Shown one piece after another: positions 47,908-64,000 of a stretch of DNA of 64,000 nucleotides (position 1 is its first letter; the number at the start of each line of letters is the position of its first letter). The DNA is taken from contig NW_025920107.1 in NCBI RefSeq assembly GCF_902686445.1, positions 682,001 through 746,000 of the forward strand, written 5' to 3'. A program made the translations under genes and the position numbers. Under the pieces are notes generated by a model. The model saw nothing but the letters and a program-made list of their open reading frames with translations. It searched no databases and had not been told where the DNA came from. The stretch comes from Sciurus carolinensis (lineage: Eukaryota > Chordata > Mammalia > Rodentia > Sciuridae).

Positions 47908-50900
47908 TCATCCACTTATTAGCGATATCATTCTTCCTTTGGTTTTTTGAGATTGGCTTATCTCACTTAGCATGATATTCTCCAGTTTCATCCATTTGCC
48001 TGCAAATGCCATAATTTTATCGTTCTTTATGGCTGAGTAATATTCCATTGTATATATATACCACATTTTCTTTATCCATTCATCAATTGAAGGACATCTA
48101 GGTTGGTTCCACAATCTGGCTATTGTGAACTGAGCAGCTATGAACATTGATGTGGCTGTATCTCTGTAGTATGCTGATTTTAAGTCCTTTGGGTATAGGC
48201 CAAGGAGTGGGATAGCTGGGTCAAATGGTGGTTCCATTCCAAGTTTTCTAAGGAGTCTCCACACTGCTTTCCAGAGTGGCTGCACTAAATTGCAGCCCCA
48301 CCAGCAACGTATGAGTGTACCTTTCTCCCCACATCCTCGCCAACACCTGTTGTTGCTTGTATTCTTGATAATCGCCATTCTAATTGGGGTGAGATGGAAT
48401 CTTAGGGTGGTTTTGATTTGCATTTCTCTTATTACTAGAGATGTTGAACATTTTTCCATATGTTTGTTCATTGCTTGTATATCTTCTTCTGTGAAGTGTC
48501 TATTCATTTCCTTAGCCCATTTGTCAGTTGGATTATTTACATTCTTGGTGTAGAGTTTTTTGAGTTCTTTATAGATTCTGGAGATTAGCGCTCTATCTGA
48601 AGTATGATTGGCAAAGATTTTCTCCCACTCTGTAGGCTCTTTCTTTGCATTGCTGATAGTTTCCTTTGCTGAGAGAAAGCTTTTTAGTTTGAATCTATCC
48701 CAGTTATTAATTCTTGCTTTTATTTCTTGTGCTATGGGAGTCCTGTTGAGGAAGTCTGGTCCTAAGCCGACATGTTGAAGCTCTGGACCTACTTTTTCTT
48801 CTATAAGATGCAAGGTCTCTGGTCTGATTCCGAGGTCTTTAATCCATTTTGAGTTTAGTTTCATGCATGGTGAGAGATACGGGTTTAGTTTCATTCTGTT
48901 GCATATGGATTTCCAATTCTCCCAGCACCATTTGTTGAAGAGGCTATCTTTTCTCCATTGCATATTTTTGGCCCCTTTGTCTAGTATGAGAAAATTGTAT
49001 TTATTTGGGTTTGTGTCCATGTCCTCTATTCTGTACCATTGATCCACCTTTCTATTTTGGTACCAATACCATGCCGTTTTTGTTACTATTGCTTTGTAGT
49101 AGAGTTGAAGATCTGGTATTGCGATACCCCCTGCTTCACTCTTTCTGCCAAGGATTGCTTTAGCTATTCTGGGTTTTTTATTCTTCCAGATGAATTTCAT
49201 AATTGCTTGCTCTATTTCTGTAAGGAACATCATTGGGGTTTTAATTGGAATTGCATTGAATCTGTATAGCACTTTTGGTAGTATGGCCATTTTGACAATA
49301 TTAATTCTTCCAATCCAAGAACATGGGAGATCTTTCCATCTTCTAAGGTTTTCTTGAATTTCTTTCTTTAGTGTTCTGTAGTTCTCATTGTAGAGGTCTT
49401 TCACCTCTTTTGTGAGATTGATTCCCAAATACTTTATTTTTTTCGAAGCTATTGTGAATGGGGTAGTTTTCCTAATTTCTCTTTCTGAAGATTCATCGCT
49501 TATGTATAGAAATGCCTTAGATTTATGTGCATTGATCTTATATCCCGCTACTTTACTGAATTCACTTATGAGATCTAAAAGTTTTCTGGTGGAATTTCCT
49601 GGTTCCTCTAAGTATACCATCATATCATCAGCAAATAGGGATAGTTTGAGTTCTTCTTTTCCTATTTGTATCCCTTTAATTGCTTTGGTCTGTCTAATTG
49701 CTCTGGCTAGAGTTTCAAGGACGATATTGAATAGAAGTGGTGAAAGAGGGCATCCCTGCCTTGTTCCAGTTTTTAGAGGGAATGCTTTCAGTTTTTCACC
49801 ATTTAGAATGATATTAGCCATGGGTTTAGCGTAGATGGCCTTTACAATGTTAAGGAATGTTCCCACTATCCCTATTTTTTCTAGCGTTTTGAGCATGAAA
49901 GGGTGCTGTATTTTATCAAATGCTTTTTCTGTATCTATCGAAATAATCATGTGATTCTTGACTTTAAGTCTATTGATATGGTGAATGACATTTATTGATT
50001 TCCTGATGTTGAACCAACCTTGCATCCCTGGGATGAAACCCACTTGGTCATGGTGCACTATCTTTTTAATATGTTTTTGTATGCGACTTGCTAAAATTTT
50101 GTTTAGAATTCTTGCGTCGATGTTCATTAAGGATATTGGTCTGAAATTTTCTTTCCTCGATGTGTCTCTGTCTGGTTTAGGAATCAGGGTAATATTGGCT
50201 TCATAGAATGAGTTTGGGAGGGTTCCCTCCTCTTCTATTTTCTGGAATACTTTGAGAAGTATTGGAATGAGCTCTTCTTTAAAAGTTTTGTAGAACTCGG
50301 CTGAGAACCCATCTGGTCCTGGACTTTTCTTTCTTGGAAGGCTTTTGATGACTTCTTCTATTTCATTACTTGAAATTGGTCTATTTAAATTGTGTATGTC
50401 CTCCTCGTTCAGTTTAGGCAATTCATATGTCTCTAGAAACCTGTTGATGTCTTCGAAATTTTCTATTTTGTTGGAGTATAGATTTTCAAAATAGCTTCTA
50501 ATTATGTTTTGTATTTCGGTCGTGTCTGTTGTGATATTTCCTTGTTCATTCCGAATTTTAGTGATTTGGGTTTTCTCTCGTCTTCTCTTTGTTAGTGTGG
50601 CTAAAGGTTTATCAATTTTGTTTATTTTTTCGAAGAACCAACTATTTATTTTGTCAATTTTTTGTATTGTTTCTTTCATTTCAATTTCGTTGATTTCAGC
50701 TCTCAGTTTAACTACTTCCTGTCTTCTACTACTTTTGGTGTTGGTCTGTTCTTCTGTTTCTAGGGCTTTGAGCTGTAGTGTTAGGTCATTTATTTTTTGA
50801 GTTTTACTTCTTTTATTAAATGCGCTCCATGAAATAAATCTTCCTCTAAGTACCGCTTTCATAGTGTCCCAGAGATTTTGATATGATGTTTCTTTGTTCT

Positions 50901-51732
50901 CGTTTACCTCTAAGAATTTTTTAATTTCCTTCCTAATATCTTCTGTTATCCATTCATCATATAGTAGCATATTGTTTAATCTCCAGGTGTTGGAGTAGTT
51001 TCTGTTTTTTACTCTTTCATTAATTTGTAACTTCAATCCATTATGATCTGATAGAATCCAAGGTAGTGTCTCTATCTTCTTGTATTTGCTGACATTAGCT
51101 TTGTGGCATAATATATGGTCTATTTTAGAGAAGGATCCATGTGCTGCTGAGAAGAAAGTGTATTCGCTCTTGGTTGGATGGTATATTCTATAAATGTCTG
51201 TTAAGTCTAAATTATTGATTGTGTTATTGAGATCTATGGTTTCTTTGTTCAATTTTTGTTTGGAAGATCTGTCCAATGGTGAAAGAGGTGTGTTGAAATC
51301 ACCTAGTATTACTGTGTTATGGTCTATTTGGTTTCTAAAATTGAGAAGGATTTGTTTAACATACATGGATGAGCCACTGTTTGGGGCATAGATGTTTATG
51401 ATTGTTATATCTTGCTGATTTATGCTTCCCTTAAGCAGTATGAAATGTCCTTCTTTATCCCTTCTGACTAACATTGGCTTGAAGTCCACATTATCTGAAA
51501 TGAGGATGGATACTCCAGCTTTTTTGCTGAGTCCATGTGCATGGTTTGTTTTCCCCCATCCTTTCACCTTTAGTCTATGGGTATCTCTTTCTATGAAGTG
51601 AGTCTCTTGCAGGCAACATATTGTTGGATCTTTCTTTTTAATCCAATCTGCCAGTCTATGTCTTTTGATTGATGAATTCAGGCCATTAACATTCAGGGTT
51701 ATTATTGAGATATGATTTGTATTCCCAGTCAT
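47908..51732 (-). CDS. L1-Y ORF2 protein (endonuclease-reverse transcriptase)
   Basis: ORF2p nicks target DNA and primes reverse transcription there. The open frame runs to 51759, but I take the ATG at 51730-51732 (MTGNTN...), which gives 1274 residues, the usual L1 length. The apurinic-type endonuclease has the LQETH glutamate and SDHNGLKL (catalytic His) motifs in the first 240 residues. RT has the catalytic FADDM about midway (near 49630). The C-terminal cysteine-rich segment reads C-X3-C-X7-R-X4-C: Arg (CGT at about 48307-48309) replaces the usual His, which decayed L1-A still has. Otherwise it is full length without stops. It lies 58 bp downstream of ORF1. Confidence 0.95.
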   Translation of the reverse strand: MTGNTNHISIITLNVNGLNSSIKRHRLADWIKKKDPTICCLQETHFIERDTHRLKVKGWGKTNHAHGLSKKAGVSILISDNVDFKPMLVRRDKEGHFILLKGSINQQDITIINIYAPNSGSSMYVKQILLNFRNQIDHNTVILGDFNTPLSPLDRSSKQKLNKETIDLNNTINNLDLTDIYRIYHPTKSEYTFFSAAHGSFSKIDHILCHKANVSKYKKIETLPWILSDHNGLKLQINERVKNRNYSNTWRLNNMLLYDEWITEDIRKEIKKFLEVNENKETSYQNLWDTMKAVLRGRFISWSAFNKRSKTQKINDLTLQLKALETEEQTNTKSSRRQEVVKLRAEINEIEMKETIQKIDKINSWFFEKINKIDKPLATLTKRRREKTQITKIRNEQGNITTDTTEIQNIIRSYFENLYSNKIENFEDINRFLETYELPKLNEEDIHNLNRPISSNEIEEVIKSLPRKKSPGPDGFSAEFYKTFKEELIPILLKVFQKIEEEGTLPNSFYEANITLIPKPDRDTSRKENFRPISLMNIDARILNKILASRIQKHIKKIVHHDQVGFIPGMQGWFNIRKSINVIHHINRLKVKNHMIISIDTEKAFDKIQHPFMLKTLEKIGIVGTFLNIVKAIYAKPMANIILNGEKLKAFPLKTGTRQGCPLSPLLFNIVLETLARAIRQTKAIKGIQIGKEELKLSLFADDMMVYLEEPGNSTRKLLDLISEFSKVAGYKINAHKSKAFLYISDESSEREIRKTTPFTIASKKIKYLGINLTKEVKDLYNENYRTLKKEIQENLRRWKDLPCSWIGRINIVKMAILPKVLYRFNAIPIKTPMMFLTEIEQAIMKFIWKNKKPRIAKAILGRKSEAGGIAIPDLQLYYKAIVTKTAWYWYQNRKVDQWYRIEDMDTNPNKYNFLILDKGAKNMQWRKDSLFNKWCWENWKSICNRMKLNPYLSPCMKLNSKWIKDLGIRPETLHLIEEKVGPELQHVGLGPDFLNRTPIAQEIKARINNWDRFKLKSFLSAKETISNAKKEPTEWEKIFANHTSDRALISRIYKELKKLYTKNVNNPTDKWAKEMNRHFTEEDIQAMNKHMEKCSTSLVIREMQIKTTLRFHLTPIRMAIIKNTSNNRCWRGCGEKGTLIRCWWGCNLVQPLWKAVWRLLRKLGMEPPFDPAIPLLGLYPKDLKSAYYRDTATSMFIAAQFTIARLWNQPRCPSIDEWIKKMWYIYTMEYYSAIKNDKIMAFAGKWMKLENIMLSEISQSQKTKGRMISLISG

Positions 51733-51790
51733 TTGGTTCATATTTAAAATTTTTGACACATCTTGGTTCCTCCTTTAATTGACAGTTCCT

Positions 51791-52804
51791 TTAGGACAAT
51801 TCCTCCCTTTGCTGATTTGCTTCTTTGTTTTTTATCTCTTCCTCATGAAATATTTTGCTGAGAATGTTCTGTAATGCTGGTTTTCTTTTTGTAAATTCTT
51901 TTAGCTTTTGTTTATCATGGAATGATCTTATTTCATCGTCAAATTTGAAGGTAAGTTTTGCTGGGTATAAGATTCTTGGTTGGCATCCATTTTCTTTCAG
52001 AGCTTGAAAAATGTTGTTCCAGGCCCTTCTAGCTTTTAAGGTCTGGATTGAAAAATCTGCTGATATCCGTATTGGCTTCCCCCTGAATGTAATTTGGTTG
52101 TTTTCTCTCACAGCCTTTAAAATTCTGTCTTTATTTTGTATGTTAGGTATTTTCATTATAATGTGCCTTGGTGTGGGTCTGTTGTAATTTTGTGTATTTG
52201 GAGTCCTATAAGCCTCTTGGACTTGATTTTCCATTTCATTCTTCAGATTTGGGAAATTTTCTGATATCATTTCTTCAAATAGATTGTTCATTCCTTTGGT
52301 TTGTTTCTCTAAGCCTTCCTCAATCCCAATAATTCTCAAATTTTGCCTTTTCATGATATCCCATAGTTCTTGCAGATACTGTTCAAGATTTCTCACCATC
52401 TTCTCTGTTTGTTCAACTTTGTTTTCGAGGTTAAATATTTTGTCTTCAATATCTGAAGTTCTGTCTTCCAGCTGTTCTATCCTATTGGTTATGCTTTCTA
52501 TGGAGTTCTTAATTTGGTTTATTGTTTCCTTCATTTCAAGGATTTCTGTTTGGTTTTTTTTCAATATCTCTAACTCTTTATTGAAATGATCTTTTGCTTC
52601 CTGAATTTGCTCTGTTAACTGTCGATTGGTGCGATCATTCAATGCCTGCATTTGCTCTTTCATCTCATTGTTTGCTTCCCTAATCATTTTAATTATGTAC
52701 ATTCTGAACTCCCTTTCTGTCATTTCTTCTGCCATGCTGTCGTTGGATTTTATTGATGTAACATCTAGATTTGTTTGGGGCATTTTCTTTCCTTGTTTTC
52801 TCAT
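51791..52804 (-). CDS. L1-Y ORF1 protein (RNA-binding chaperone)
   Basis: 337 residues, a typical ORF1p length, starting at the ATG at 52802-52804. The N-terminal region is Lys/Glu-rich. A long heptad-type coiled coil spans about residues 45-150, including ITNRIEQLEDRTSDIEDK. The RRM follows with LRIIGIEEG, and the C-terminal domain has ARRAWNNIFQALKE. ORF1p trimers coat L1 RNA. The frame is intact, with no loss of conserved segments compared with the L1-A remnant. Confidence 0.95.
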   Translation of the reverse strand: MRKQGKKMPQTNLDVTSIKSNDSMAEEMTEREFRMYIIKMIREANNEMKEQMQALNDRTNRQLTEQIQEAKDHFNKELEILKKNQTEILEMKETINQIKNSIESITNRIEQLEDRTSDIEDKIFNLENKVEQTEKMVRNLEQYLQELWDIMKRQNLRIIGIEEGLEKQTKGMNNLFEEMISENFPNLKNEMENQVQEAYRTPNTQNYNRPTPRHIIMKIPNIQNKDRILKAVRENNQITFRGKPIRISADFSIQTLKARRAWNNIFQALKENGCQPRILYPAKLTFKFDDEIRSFHDKQKLKEFTKRKPALQNILSKIFHEEEIKNKEANQQREELS

Positions 52805-55786
<2,982 letters not shown>

Positions 55787-56657
55787 TCAGGAAGCCTCCT
55801 TCAAAAGGCTTTGCAATCCCTGGGTTTATAATTAAATATGCCACTAAGTGGCTTCCACACAGGAGAAAATGATTCTTTTATAAGTGAATCCGGTAGCCAG
55901 GAGTTATTCAACAAGTAAGGTTCATTCCACCTGTAATCCCAGCAGCTCAGGAGGTTGTGTCCATCTGGAAGTCTAGAGGGTAAATAAATACAGGCAATGC
56001 ATTTCCTAAAGCAATGGGGAGATCAGATGAGAGGAAGGGGAATGGCAAAGGCCCTCGAAACTCAGTGTTAACATCGTCAAAAGGCAACTCCCCTCCGAGA
56101 AGCGGTGGCAGAAAAGAAACCCTGCCTGATTTGGTGGGTGGATGCTGCAGAGTGTTCGAACAGGGGGGCCGGCCGCAGAGGCTGGACCACTGCATCGGGT
56201 TGTAGGGGAGGGGGGAGCCTGGGAGCGGCGGTCCATCCTCCTCAGGTCAACCCCATCCTAAGAACAGGTGGGGGACGGAACGCCCGGAAGGCCCTGTAGG
56301 TGCCTAAGCCCTGCCCGAGCCGACAGCCGCGGAGGGGTGGGGACTGCGGAGCTCGCCTCCGGTTGGCAAAAGGAGGAGGGCCAGGCCCTCTCCCCAAGAT
56401 CAGAGAACGACCTGCTCCCCACGCCCTTCCTACCCAAGAATACTTTTCTTGCTAAGTCACCGCGGAGGAGGGCGATCCCTTGTCTGGGAAGGCGCGGGTG
56501 GAGTCGTGGCGGTCCCGGGAGCCCCCGATCCCGGGCCGGGAGGACGCGAACCAGGGCAGCGCCCTCCCCGGCCAGGCCCCCCTCCTCCGTGCCTCTCACT
56601 CAACGGCCATCGCGGCCGCCATTTTGAGAGCGAGGAGAGAAGCAGCAGAAGATGGCC

Positions 56658-57109
56658 ACTTAAAGAATATTGTTCTGCCTCAGGCCTCTCCACCACAACC
56701 TACCTTCCAGTACCTGTGCATTAGCCAGAAAATGAATAACATTTACTGACTGGCATATATTTCTTAGAAACCTTGCATACCTTGGATGAAACTCACTTGA
56801 TCATGGTGCATTATCTTCTTAATATTTTGCAATGTCATTCAACAATAATTTATCAAACATTTTTACATCTATGTTTGTCAGGAATATTGTTCTGAAGTTT
56901 TGTTTCCTTGATATCCCTTTGGTTTTGGTATCAGGGTGGTACTTGCTTCATAGTATAAATTTGACAGTGTTTTCTGCTGCTCTGTTTCATGGAATCATTG
57001 GAGAAGAATAAGCATTAGTTATTCTTTAAAAGTCTAATGGAGCTTGACTGAGAATCCTTTAGCTATTGGGTTTTTCTTAACCTCAGCCTTCTTGATCCTT
57101 ATTACTTTA
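56658..57109 (-). mobile_element. old L1 fragment (ORF2 RT region)
   Basis: From about 56725 the text follows L1 RT: the minus-strand GFIPGMQ-equivalent at about 56770-56800, then the LIPKPD and AEFYKT regions to about 57080. Diverged. The first about 65 bp after the LIS1 target site is unassigned. Confidence 0.65.
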
Positions 57110-58100
57110 CTCTATGCTGATAACATCCCTCCTTTTGGTGAACTTTGAGCACTTCTAGAGAAAATCATACAACAGGAGGGCAGTTTGGAATTATTAATAA
57201 CAAAACTCAAATGGTAACTTCACATTGACTGGGCAGTGTTTGTTTTTATAAGGCAATGTCCAGTTCCATGGATCACCTGCTTTATACACATCCCCCACAC
57301 ATGCATAGACAACTTTGCTATATTCTTTTCATGATCTAGCCTCAAACATTATAAATTATTTAAATTGTCATTAGGTCAATCATCAGAAACTCTGTCTTCA
57401 TGAATCTTCAGATCTCAGTTCTGTTAGCTTAAATTTGTTTTCAATCTGATGTTAGCCAGAGAAGGTATCCACAAAACTTGGGTTCCCCACTCTCAGGTTT
57501 TCTCCTTTCTTCATTACTCCTCACTTTGCATTACCTAGGAAATCTATCTGTTTTGTACATCTGCATGTAGCCAGACCACAGGTTTATGTTAAGATATTTT
57601 TACTCCTCCACCCTGGGGTCTGTCTTCATAAAAAATGATGAAAGAAAACCTTTACCCAGCCCAGTCCAGTGCTATGACCTGATTTAATCATTCTTTAATT
57701 CCTTTGGGTAGAATTCCTTTTGTTCCTTTGTCCAGAGTTCACAATTGTTGTTTCTGCTTATGTGCTAGGGGTAGGAAAGAAGAGGGTCAGCCACACTAAG
57801 AAGTAAGTTTATAGAGCTCTCTTTTTATAGGCAAATGTTTTAAAAATCCATGAAACTTCTTGTGAAAACTAAACACATATGATACCAAAAACTTCTTGGT
57901 ACTATGCTCTAAAATCCCAATGCCCTGTTCTTCTTCTTACTTCTTCCTGTTTTTCTAATTAGATATATTTCCCACATAAACCCATCCTCATTTTTATTGC
58001 AATTCACTGTGCCAGATGTTCCATCTCTTAAAATCTGCCTCCCCACAGGAACACATCTTCTCTTCCTTGGCAAGGCAAAAAGGGCTTCCCCTCAGTCACC
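57110..58100. repeat. paralogous block B of unknown family
   Basis: Partner of 18905-20020 in the same orientation, with matching landmarks (TCTAGAGAAAATCATAC, GGGCAGTTTGGAAT, TCCACAAAACTTGGG, CACTGTGCCAGATG). No coding motif is recognised. Confidence 0.6.
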
Positions 58101-59402
58101 CTTGCTGAACTCTTCCATGTCTGTGGCCAGCAGTTGCCATACAGTTTATGTTGTTCTTCAGTTATCAGGGAAAGTTTAGACTGTAGAAATGATATGTCCC
58201 ATGTCAGACAAAGAGAAGAAAAAAAATCATAAGAATTTGTCCAGTCCAATTATCAAGGAAACCTAAAATGTTCAGTTTTCTTCAGTTGTTTGCAAACAAT
58301 ATGCTAGTCTCTTTTATTCTGTGCTACTGAAGATCAGAACAATGAAGTAATTTCCCTGAAAAAAATCCATTGTTATGTGTAATTATGTGTCAAATATTTT
58401 GGCAGTGTGTGTGTGTGAAATTTGATATCTTTCATTTTGAGAAGGCCTATATTATTTTGGATGAGTTTCTTTTGGTAGGGAAAATTTGGGAAAAATCCAA
58501 AAGATGTTCTTAAAGCAGTGGAGCAGGCTGATCTACTATAAGAGTCACAGCATGAATATTTTAATGTCCTTATGCCCTAAATGACTACTCATCAAATATG
58601 ATGAATTTCATAGAGAAAATAGAGTGCTAATATACTTATGAAAGATAATATCCTCAGCTTGTTTACTATCTTGTTAAATAATAATAGACTATTTCAGAAC
58701 TAATACCATTACAATTATATGTTTTTCTTTTTTGAATTTCTCTTTCCTGTATTATATCATTCTATATATGATCTTGATATAACTTGTCACAAATGATTTA
58801 AATTCTTTTGACAGGGTATGACATGTGAATGTTTTGAATAATAGTTCATCTTTAACACATGCATGTTACAATTAATGAAGCATCTATAATTATTTTATAA
58901 GTGAAAATATAGCATTCATTATTGTTTACCAAAGAGACTGACTGAAGTATTCTGTTAAAATAAGCAATGCCATAATATTTCATGTGGTTCAGTCTTCAAC
59001 TGCTGAAGGGTAATAAAAAAGAAAAGCAAAACTATAGTGGGATTGTCTTGCAGACTGAGTTAGAATGTTCTAATGTATCACTTAAAAGAGTATGTGAACA
59101 TAATACAAGAAAGTAAAATTAATATATACCAGTATACAATATTTAAGGTTAAAACATTCAGTTAAGAAATTTTGTAGAACCACAATTATTGAATCCCATT
59201 TGTGCCGAATAATGATATTGAGCAATATCTTTAAGAACTCTCAGAAAACTGTGTCAGAATTGTCTCTTCTGCAATATATATTGCTCAGTGATACCCCTTT
59301 CCATATATCATTACTGATCTTATTTGTATAGTTCAAAAATTCTGACTATTTCAATACCTAAATGTTTATAAGTATGTATGTATGCATGTGTGTATATATA
59401 TA
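58101..59402. other. unassigned AT-rich DNA
   Basis: No gene or repeat recognised. Confidence 0.4.
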
Positions 59403-59488
59403 TATATTTTTTTCCATGCTAGGGACTGAACCAAGGGCCTTGTGCTTCACAGGCAAGTACTCTACAAACTAAGGTATATCCCCAGCCC
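59403..59488 (-). mobile_element. ID SINE
   Basis: Minus-strand ID: T run, GCTAGGGACTGAACCAAGGG, CCTTGTGCTTCACAGGCAAG, ATATCCCCAGCCC. Moderately diverged. Confidence 0.9.
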
Positions 59489-59584
59489 TATATTTTTAAA
59501 TAAAGTACATTTTTTGGATTGTTTTTCACATCACAACCACTCTGGAAAAATAAATAAGGATACCTCATAATTAAAACCTGCAGT

Positions 59585-59716
59585 GGACAGATTGAGACAA
59601 ACATCATTACCCTATGTACATGTATGATTACACAAATGGTATGAGTCTACTTTCATGTACAACCAGAGAAATAAATTGTACCCCAGTTTTTAATAATGAA
59701 TCAAAAAAAAAAAAAG
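59585..59716 (+). mobile_element. 5'-truncated L1 tail, plus strand
   Basis: About 130 bp matching the reverse complement of the L1-Y 3' end (CATTACCCTATGTA, GATTACACAAATGGTATG, AACCAGAGAAATAAA) and ending in an A run. The short duplication ACCTGCAGT is at 59576-59584 and 59717-59725. Confidence 0.8.
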
Positions 59717-59725
59717 ACCTGCAGT

Positions 59726-64000
<4,275 letters not shown>

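Noticed and set aside
56258..56724. Several overlapping GC-rich frames of 79-119 codons
   Set aside because: They fall in the CpG-rich 5' UTR of the LIS1 retrocopy on both strands. Open frames are expected by composition.

Overview
The window is repeat-rich mammalian nuclear DNA, AT-rich overall. The organism is probably a sciurid-type rodent (squirrel, ground squirrel or marmot). The evidence is many tRNA-Ala-derived ID SINEs (for example 11601-11695, 15474-15560, 27812-27912), some with an extended AT-rich 3' tail, together with ID plus 7SL composite SINEs and a young L1 family of rodent type. The species is inferred, not proven. I found no exon of a live host gene; almost everything recognisable is retroelement-derived.

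Left third (1-35.4 kb): an unassigned AT-rich stretch is followed by a truncated, frame-broken minus-strand class II retrovirus (ERV-1, about 2545-4665: gag, hairpin-array leader, tRNA-Phe-like primer site, one LTR). Next is a nearly full-length but decayed minus-strand L1 (L1-A, 5255-11103). After that come long unassigned DNA with scattered SINEs, an LTR-like segment (17574-18608), a decayed RhoGAP-like fragment (20794-21024), and several nested minus-strand L1 remnants (22.5-25.9, 29.6-31.2 and 31.6-35.4 kb) with a probable solo LTR at 33385-33790.

Middle (35.4-43.3 kb): a structurally complete minus-strand IAP/IAPE-like provirus (ERV-2) sits inside an old L1 and is bounded by a 6-bp target duplication. 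It has two similar LTRs, an exact tRNA-Phe primer site, a polypurine tract, gag, a dUTPase-protease reading frame, pol (RT, RNase H, integrase) and a decayed transmembrane-envelope remnant. Both expected -1 frameshift heptamers remain. Its breaks are few: one stop in gag, one frame change late in pro, one frame change and one stop in the integrase part of pol, and an envelope that has lost its surface subunit.

Right third (43.3-64 kb): the interrupted old L1 resumes. It is followed by a processed PAFAH1B1 (LIS1) retrocopy (47377-56646, minus) with an 11-bp target duplication. A 7.0-kb L1 (L1-Y, 47632-54627, minus) has inserted into that retrocopy with a 14-bp target duplication. L1-Y keeps uninterrupted ORF1 and ORF2 and a 5' UTR with tandem units of about 141 bp. 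The rest is old L1, a block paralogous to 18.9-20.0 kb, a few SINE and L1 tails, and AT-rich DNA I could not assign.

The most unusual signal is shared by the two ERVs. Each carries, between primer site and gag, a tandem array of short stem-loop units. The two arrays differ in sequence but share the design. Nesting gives relative ages: old L1 before ERV-2, and LIS1 retrocopy before L1-Y.
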